Origin: an uncultured Methylophilus sp.
GTDB lineage: Bacteria; Pseudomonadota; Gammaproteobacteria; Burkholderiales; Methylophilaceae
Assembly: GCA_936943315.1 (NCBI GenBank)
Contig: CAKZJM010000247.1
Span: 1 to 13,673 of the forward strand
Reading direction: 5' to 3'
DNA length: 13,673 bases
Made by a program: the position numbers and the translations under genes. Under the pieces are notes generated by a model. It was not told the DNA's origin. It saw nothing but the letters and a program-made list of their open reading frames with translations, and ran no database searches. Positions 13,638-13,673 of this stretch are shown here, in pieces; positions within the stretch are counted from its first letter, which is position 1, and every line of letters starts with the position of its first letter.

Positions 13638-13672
13638 CCAAAAACGAATCCCGCGCACAGCGAGGTTTTTGG
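13638..13672. terminator. Inverted repeat at the right edge, probable bidirectional terminator
   Basis: CCAAAAAC (13638-13645) pairs with GTTTTTGG (13665-13672). Inside, CC-CGC and GCG-GG (13651-13656 and 13660-13665) form a GC-rich helix with one mismatch around ACA. The stem is followed by TTTTT on the + strand and by a T-run on the - strand. It probably ends the gene to the right of the window. The window edge prevents confirmation. Confidence 0.45.
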
Positions 13673-13673
13673 C

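Noticed and set aside
1..13673. CRISPR arrays, insertion sequences, transposases, prophage genes or att duplication of the tRNA end
   Set aside because: No regularly spaced repeats, transposase motifs or integrase were seen, and I found no second copy of the tRNA-Arg 3' end in the window.

Overview
The window reads as chromosomal DNA of a betaproteobacterium. The gene orders pilT/pilU next to yggS-proC-yggT, and pilD-coaE-zapD-yacG converging on a mutT-type Nudix gene, are classic beta/gammaproteobacterial neighbourhoods. Roughly 50% GC and the protein flavour suggest the Methylophilaceae (for example Methylophilus), but the family-level placement is inference from memory and was not searched.

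Left part (1-5959): the twitching-motility ATPases pilT and pilU (pilU cut by the window edge) run leftward. Divergently, yggS-proC-yggT form a tight operon (PLP homeostasis, proline synthesis, membrane protein). It ends at a perfect 12-bp hairpin shared with the convergent rng-maf pair (RNase G and a Maf nucleotide pyrophosphatase).

Middle part (6110-11187): a DUF815 AAA+ ATPase and a MutT-ThiE-like two-domain protein run rightward, followed by a small VF530-type DNA-binding protein. They converge on a leftward, overlapping operon pilD-coaE-zapD-yacG with a periplasmic copper chaperone gene at its end. These genes link pilin processing, CoA synthesis, cell division and gyrase inhibition.

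Right part (11386-13673): an unrecognised acidic 134-residue protein converges on the polyprenyl diphosphate synthase gene (ispB type). Beyond it lies a lone small gene (13058-13294) that encodes a textbook double-glycine leader followed by a cysteine-free, Gly/Val-rich peptide with glycine-zipper repeats. It resembles a secreted class II bacteriocin or a Cdz-like glycine-zipper toxin. Its mRNA is predicted to carry a UUCG-capped hairpin in the leader and two further hairpins downstream. A strong bidirectional terminator then separates it from a leftward tRNA-Arg(ACG) gene with its own extended -10 promoter. No transporter, processing protease or recognisable immunity gene for the peptide lies in the window. 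This is the most interesting object here.
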